Assembly: GCF_016462705.1 (NCBI RefSeq)
Contig: NZ_JAEMSS010000008.1
Span: 1-43,883, forward strand
Source of the DNA: Nocardioides sp.
Lineage (GTDB): Bacteria; Actinomycetota; Actinomycetes; Propionibacteriales; Nocardioidaceae
Direction of reading: 5' to 3'
Length of the DNA stretch: 43,883 nucleotides
The translations under genes and the position numbers were made by a program. Positions 40,174 through 43,883 of this stretch are shown here, one piece after another; within the stretch, counting starts at the first letter, position 1, and each line of letters opens with the position of its first letter. The notes beneath the pieces are model-generated. The model made no database searches. It was not told where the DNA came from and worked only from the letters and a program-made list of their open reading frames with translations.

Positions 40174-43100
40174 CAGTAGGTCACGTCCTGCGAGCGCTTG
40201 CGGATGACGGTCACTTCGTCGCGCTGGTTTCCGGTCGGGCCGAGGTAGTTGAAGGCGAAGGACAGCTGCGCGTAGCCGCCGATCACGTGGCTGGGCTTGA
40301 CCAGGATCCGGGTCAGCGAGTTGTGGATCCCGCCCCGCTTTCCCGAGGTCTCCGCGATCGGCACGTCGATGAGCCGGTCCTGGGCGTGGTGCATGTAGAC
40401 GGTCCCCTCCGGCATCCGGTGCGAGACGATCGCCCGGGCCACGACGACGCCGTTGCGGTTGACGGCCTCGATCCAGTCGTTGTCCTCGACGCCGACCTTG
40501 GCGGCGTCCTTGTCACTCATCCAGATCGTCTGGCCGCCGCGGGAGAGCGACAGCATGAACAGGTTGTCCTGGTACTCCGAGTGGATCGACCACTTGTTGT
40601 GCGGGGTCAGGTAGCGCACGGTCACCCCCAGCTCGCCCATCGAGCCGATGTCCGGCTCGCTGAACAGCGCCCCCATGTTGAGCGGCGGCCGGTAGACCGG
40701 CAGGCCCTCGCCGAGCTCGGTCATCCAGTCGTGGTCGAGGTAGAAGTGCTGGCGCCCGGTCAGCGTGTGCCAGGGCTTGAGCCGCTCCACGTTGATGGTG
40801 AACGGCGAGTAGCGGCGACCGCCGGTCTCGGACCCGGACCACTCGGGGGACGTGATGACCGGGACCGGCGCGGCCACCGTGTCGGCGAAGGTGATCTGCT
40901 TGCCCTCGTGCTCGGCCGCCAGGTCGTGCAGCAGGTGCCCGGTCCGCTTCTCCAGGGTCTTGAAGCCCTGGGTGGCGAGCGCGCCGTTGGTCGTGCCGGA
41001 CAGGGCCAGGATCATCTCGCAGGCGTGGATGTCCCGCACCAGGGACGGTCGCCCGTCGGCCGCTCCGCCGCGCACCGGCCCGTTCTTGTGAAGCAGGTAG
41101 TCGACGGCCTTCGTGACGTCGTAGGTGACGCCCTTGGTCGTGGTGCCGAGCTTCTCCAGCAGCGGCCCGAGCGCCTGCATCTTGGCGCCGACGGCCGTGT
41201 AGTCACGCTCGACCTCGACGATCTTGGGCATCGTGACGCCGGGGACCGGCTCGCACTCGCCGTGCTTCCAGTCCCGGACCACGCCGTGCGGGTTGGCCAT
41301 CGCGTCCGGGGTGTCGTGCAGCAGCGGCACGGCGACGACGTCCGTGCGGGTGTCCAGCCGGCCGGCGGCGAGCTCGCTGAACTTCGTGGCGATCGTCTGC
41401 CACGCGTCCCAGTCGGTGCGGGTCTGCCACGGCGGCGCGATCGCCGGGTTGAACGAGTGGATGAACGGGTGCATATCCGTGGTGTTGAGGTCGTGCTTCT
41501 CGTACCACGTGGCCGCCGGCAGCACGACGTCGCTGAAGATCGTGGTGCTGGTCTGGCGGAAGTCGAGCGTGAGCAGCAGGTCGAGCTTGCCCTCGGGCGC
41601 ACCGTCGTGCCAGTCCACCTCCTGCGGCCGCTGGCTCTCCGACGCCTCGGTCGCCCGCAGCGAGCTGTCGGTGCCGAGCAGGTGCTTGAGGAAGTACTCG
41701 TTGCCCTTGCCGGACGAGCCGAGCAGGTTGGCCCGCCAGATCGCCAGCACCCGCGGGAAGTTCTCCGGCGAGTCCGGGTCCTCGGCCGCGAACCGCAGGT
41801 CGCCCGACTTGAGCTGGTCGACGACGTGCTCGGCCACCGGCTTCCCGGCGGCGCCGGCCTCGTCGGCGAGGTCGAGGGGGTTGCGGTCGAACGTCGGGTA
41901 GGACGGCATCCAGCCCATCCGCGCGCTCTTCGCGATCACGTCGGCGGTGCTCATGCCGTCCAGCAGCCCGCTGCCGGTCTTGGCCGAGACGGTGTCGGCG
42001 CCGAAGGTGTCGTAGCGGAACTGGTCGGTGTGGAGGTACCAGTACGCCGTGTGGATCATCTGGCGCGGCGGCCGGCTCCAGTCCAGCCCGAAGGCGAGCT
42101 GCGCCCAGCCGGTGACCGGCCGGCACTTCTCCTGGCCGACGTAGTGCGCCCAGCCGCCGCCGTTGACGCCCTGGCAGCCGGTGAGCGTCGTCAGCCCGAG
42201 GAAGCCGCGGTAGATGGTGTCGGAGTGGAACCAGTGGTTGGTGCCCGCCCCCATCAGGATCATCGAGCGGCCCTGGGACTCCTCGGCGTTCTGCGCGAAC
42301 TCCCGGGCGATCCGGGCGGCGGCGGACCCCGGGACGCCGGTGATGGCCTCCTGCCAGGCCGGCGTGTAGGGCGCGGTCGCGTCGGCGTACGACGTGGCGT
42401 AGCCGTCCAGCCCGTCGCGGCCGACGCCGTACTGGGCGAGCATCAGGTCGAACACGGTGGTGACCAGCCGGTCACCGACCCGACGCACGGGCACGTCGCG
42501 GACGAGCGAGCCCGGCGTCCCGTCGACGTCGTCGAAGCGCGGCAGCTCGAGGGAGACGGTCTCGCCGCCGAGCACGCTCAACAACGGGTCGACGTCACCG
42601 AGGTCGAGGTTCCACCTGCCGACGCCGGCGTCCCCGAACCGGTCGCCGAGCGAGCCGTTGGGCACGACCGGCTCGTCGGTCCGGGCGTCGAGGAGCACGG
42701 TCTTGAAGTGCGCGTTCTCCTCGGCGGCGTGCGCCGGGAGGTCGGCGGCGGTGAGGAACTTGCCGGCCCGGTAGGTGCCGGGTGCATCGGCCACCTCGTC
42801 GAGCGCGACCAGGTAGGGCAGGTCGGTGTACTTCTTGGTGTAGTCGGCGAAGTAGGGCGTCTCCCGGTCGACGAAGAACTCCTTGAGGATCACGTGGCCC
42901 ATCGACATGGCCAGCGCGCCGTCGGTTCCCGGCGCGATGGCCAGCCACTCGTCGGCGAACTTCACGTTGTCGGCGTAGTCGGGCGCGACCACCACGACCT
43001 TCTGGCCGCGGTAGCGGGCCTCGGTCATCCAGTGCGCGTCGGGCGTGCGGGTCACCGGGACGTTGGAGCCCCACATGATCAGGTAGCCCGCGTCCCACCA

Positions 43101-43865
43101 GTCGCCGGACTCCGGGACGTCGGTCTGGTCCCCGAAGACCTGCGGTGAGGCGACCGGCAGGTCGGCGTACCAGTCGTAGAAGGACAGCATCGACCCGCCG
43201 ACCAGCGAGGTGAACCGGGCGCCGGAGGCGTGCGAGACCATGGACATCGCGGGGATCGGGGAGAAGCCGGCGACCCGGTCGGGCCCCCACTTCCGGATCG
43301 TGTGGACGTAGGCGGCGGCGACCATCTCGGTGGCCTCGTCCCACGTGGCCCGGACCAGGCCGCCCTTGCCGCGGGCGGCCTTGTAGGCCTTGGCCCGCTG
43401 CGGGTTGTCGACGATGTGCGCCCAGGCCTGCACCGGGTCCCCGTCGTGCTGGCTCTTGGCCTCGCGGTACATCTGGAGGAGCACGCCGCGCACGTAGGGG
43501 TAGCGCACCCGGGTGGGGGAGTAGGTGTACCAGGAGAAGGCGGCGCCGCGCGGGCACCCGCGGGGCTCGTACTCCGGCTTGTCCGGGCCGACCGACGGGT
43601 AGTCGGTCTGCTGGGTCTCCCAGGTGATGATCCCGTCCTTGACGTACACCTTCCACGAGCAGGAGCCCGTGCAGTTGACGCCGTGGGTCGAGCGGACGAC
43701 CTTGTCGTGGCTCCACCGGTCCCGGTAGAACGCGTCGGCCCCGCGACCGCCGGCCTTGACCATGGTGCGCCGGTCGTCGCTCACCTCCGCCCTGGTGAAG
43801 TAGCGCCGGGTCCCGACCAGCAGGTCGGTGATCGAGTCGTCGAGTCCAGGGCGGGCGGGCGTCAC
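40173..43865 (-). CDS. narG: Respiratory nitrate reductase alpha subunit (molybdenum)
   Basis: A 1230-aa catalytic subunit, complete, and close in length to the 1247-aa E. coli protein. It reduces nitrate to nitrite at a bis-molybdopterin guanine dinucleotide centre on the cytoplasmic face. The N-terminal cluster ligands are His61, Cys65, Cys69 and Cys104 (STHGVNCTGSCSWKVYVKDG; EPRGCPRGAAFSW), the same His-type pattern as E. coli His49/Cys53/57/92. The Mo ligand Asp231 lies in LSFYDWYADLP. GTG 43865 is the start, with GGAGG 9 nt upstream. The promoter lies outside the window, so oxygen or nitrate control cannot be judged here. Confidence 0.96.
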   Translation of the reverse strand: MTPARPGLDDSITDLLVGTRRYFTRAEVSDDRRTMVKAGGRGADAFYRDRWSHDKVVRSTHGVNCTGSCSWKVYVKDGIITWETQQTDYPSVGPDKPEYEPRGCPRGAAFSWYTYSPTRVRYPYVRGVLLQMYREAKSQHDGDPVQAWAHIVDNPQRAKAYKAARGKGGLVRATWDEATEMVAAAYVHTIRKWGPDRVAGFSPIPAMSMVSHASGARFTSLVGGSMLSFYDWYADLPVASPQVFGDQTDVPESGDWWDAGYLIMWGSNVPVTRTPDAHWMTEARYRGQKVVVVAPDYADNVKFADEWLAIAPGTDGALAMSMGHVILKEFFVDRETPYFADYTKKYTDLPYLVALDEVADAPGTYRAGKFLTAADLPAHAAEENAHFKTVLLDARTDEPVVPNGSLGDRFGDAGVGRWNLDLGDVDPLLSVLGGETVSLELPRFDDVDGTPGSLVRDVPVRRVGDRLVTTVFDLMLAQYGVGRDGLDGYATSYADATAPYTPAWQEAITGVPGSAAARIAREFAQNAEESQGRSMILMGAGTNHWFHSDTIYRGFLGLTTLTGCQGVNGGGWAHYVGQEKCRPVTGWAQLAFGLDWSRPPRQMIHTAYWYLHTDQFRYDTFGADTVSAKTGSGLLDGMSTADVIAKSARMGWMPSYPTFDRNPLDLADEAGAAGKPVAEHVVDQLKSGDLRFAAEDPDSPENFPRVLAIWRANLLGSSGKGNEYFLKHLLGTDSSLRATEASESQRPQEVDWHDGAPEGKLDLLLTLDFRQTSTTIFSDVVLPAATWYEKHDLNTTDMHPFIHSFNPAIAPPWQTRTDWDAWQTIATKFSELAAGRLDTRTDVVAVPLLHDTPDAMANPHGVVRDWKHGECEPVPGVTMPKIVEVERDYTAVGAKMQALGPLLEKLGTTTKGVTYDVTKAVDYLLHKNGPVRGGAADGRPSLVRDIHACEMILALSGTTNGALATQGFKTLEKRTGHLLHDLAAEHEGKQITFADTVAAPVPVITSPEWSGSETGGRRYSPFTINVERLKPWHTLTGRQHFYLDHDWMTELGEGLPVYRPPLNMGALFSEPDIGSMGELGVTVRYLTPHNKWSIHSEYQDNLFMLSLSRGGQTIWMSDKDAAKVGVEDNDWIEAVNRNGVVVARAIVSHRMPEGTVYMHHAQDRLIDVPIAETSGKRGGIHNSLTRILVKPSHVIGGYAQLSFAFNYLGPTGNQRDEVTVIRKRSQDVTY

Positions 43866-43867
43866 GA

Positions 43868-43879
43868 GGAGGAACCTCC
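43868..43879 (-). promoter_or_regulatory. narG ribosome binding site within a short palindrome
   Basis: GGAGGAACCTCC is a perfect 12-base palindrome. On the minus strand its GGAGG forms the Shine-Dalgarno sequence, 9 nt before the GTG. A 2-nt centre is too tight for a stable RNA hairpin, so this is noted mainly as start-codon evidence. Confidence 0.6.
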
Positions 43880-43883
43880 GGTG

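Noticed and set aside
40287..43148. A 953-codon open frame on the plus strand opposite narG
   Set aside because: It is a mirror frame produced by the strong third-position GC bias. The translation is low-complexity and the narG reading on the other strand is unmistakable. The same holds for long minus-strand frames over the kinase (4243-6354) and the Ig-repeat gene (7832-10237).
1..43883. tRNA, rRNA, CRISPR array or riboswitch
   Set aside because: I read both strands for GTTCGA-type T-loops with acceptor pairs, regularly spaced repeats and known riboswitch cores and found none convincing. A covariance-model scan would be decisive.

Overview
This is a very GC-rich stretch of actinobacterial chromosome. 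The gene repertoire fits a soil or marine Nocardioidaceae-like organism, and Nocardioides is my best guess: a DUF222-type HNH protein, AfsR-like and MalT/LuxR-like giant regulators, a narGHJI nitrate reductase, and an N-terminal-GNAT acyl-CoA-ligase fusion. That placement comes from memory of family distribution, not from a search. Genes are tightly packed and often overlap by ATGA, GTGA or TGATG. Many starts have a TANNNT-like -10 box only 6-7 nt upstream and no Shine-Dalgarno, so leaderless transcription looks common. I see no rRNA, tRNA, CRISPR array, transposase or phage gene.

Layout. 1-4.4 kb: a partial Pro/Thr-rich membrane protein, a DHFR/RibD-like reductase, a truncated NERD-type zinc-finger remnant, a DUF222/HNH protein, a PhzF-like isomerase and a 47-codon ORF coupled to it. 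4.5-9.8 kb: a two-component system (membrane histidine kinase plus NarL-type regulator), then a membrane protein and a secreted Ig-repeat protein. The kinase gene and the membrane-protein gene share a near-identical 24-bp upstream motif. 9.9-14.7 kb: two SAM methyltransferases facing away from each other and a 1001-aa AfsR-like regulator. The region between the methyltransferases carries a 56-57 bp element that is also found upstream of the kinase. 14.8-22.3 kb: an MFS exporter, a C69/U34 dipeptidase coupled to a flavin amine oxidase, a FadD-type ligase, a GreA-like factor, a cyclase-family hydrolase and a DUF4260 protein. 22.3-24.2 kb: an XRE-cupin regulator divergent from a CPYC thioredoxin-reductase-like flavoprotein and a tiny membrane protein. 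24.2-29.5 kb: a 911-aa LAL regulator, a 91-aa protein and an MMPL transporter, closed by a strong hairpin.

29.5-36 kb: two coupled GNAT acetyltransferases, a pyridoxamine-oxidase-fold protein, a 51-aa zinc-ribbon protein, a DoxX-like membrane protein, a double universal stress protein and the GNAT/acetate-CoA-ligase fusion. The last three lie next to DosR/DevR-like boxes. 35.9-36.3 kb is a gene-free island of nested palindromes. 36.3-43.9 kb: narG-narH-narJ-narI followed by a hemerythrin and a cupin gene, all on the minus strand with nearly every junction overlapping.

Taken together, the right third reads as an oxygen-limitation block: anaerobic nitrate respiration, an oxygen- or NO-binding hemerythrin, stress proteins and acetyl-CoA/acetylation control. 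The most interesting non-coding signals are the duplicated divergent element at 4.4 and 10.55 kb, the two matched promoters at 32.1 and 33.15 kb, the 18-codon leader ORF coupled to the GNAT-ligase fusion, and the palindrome island.
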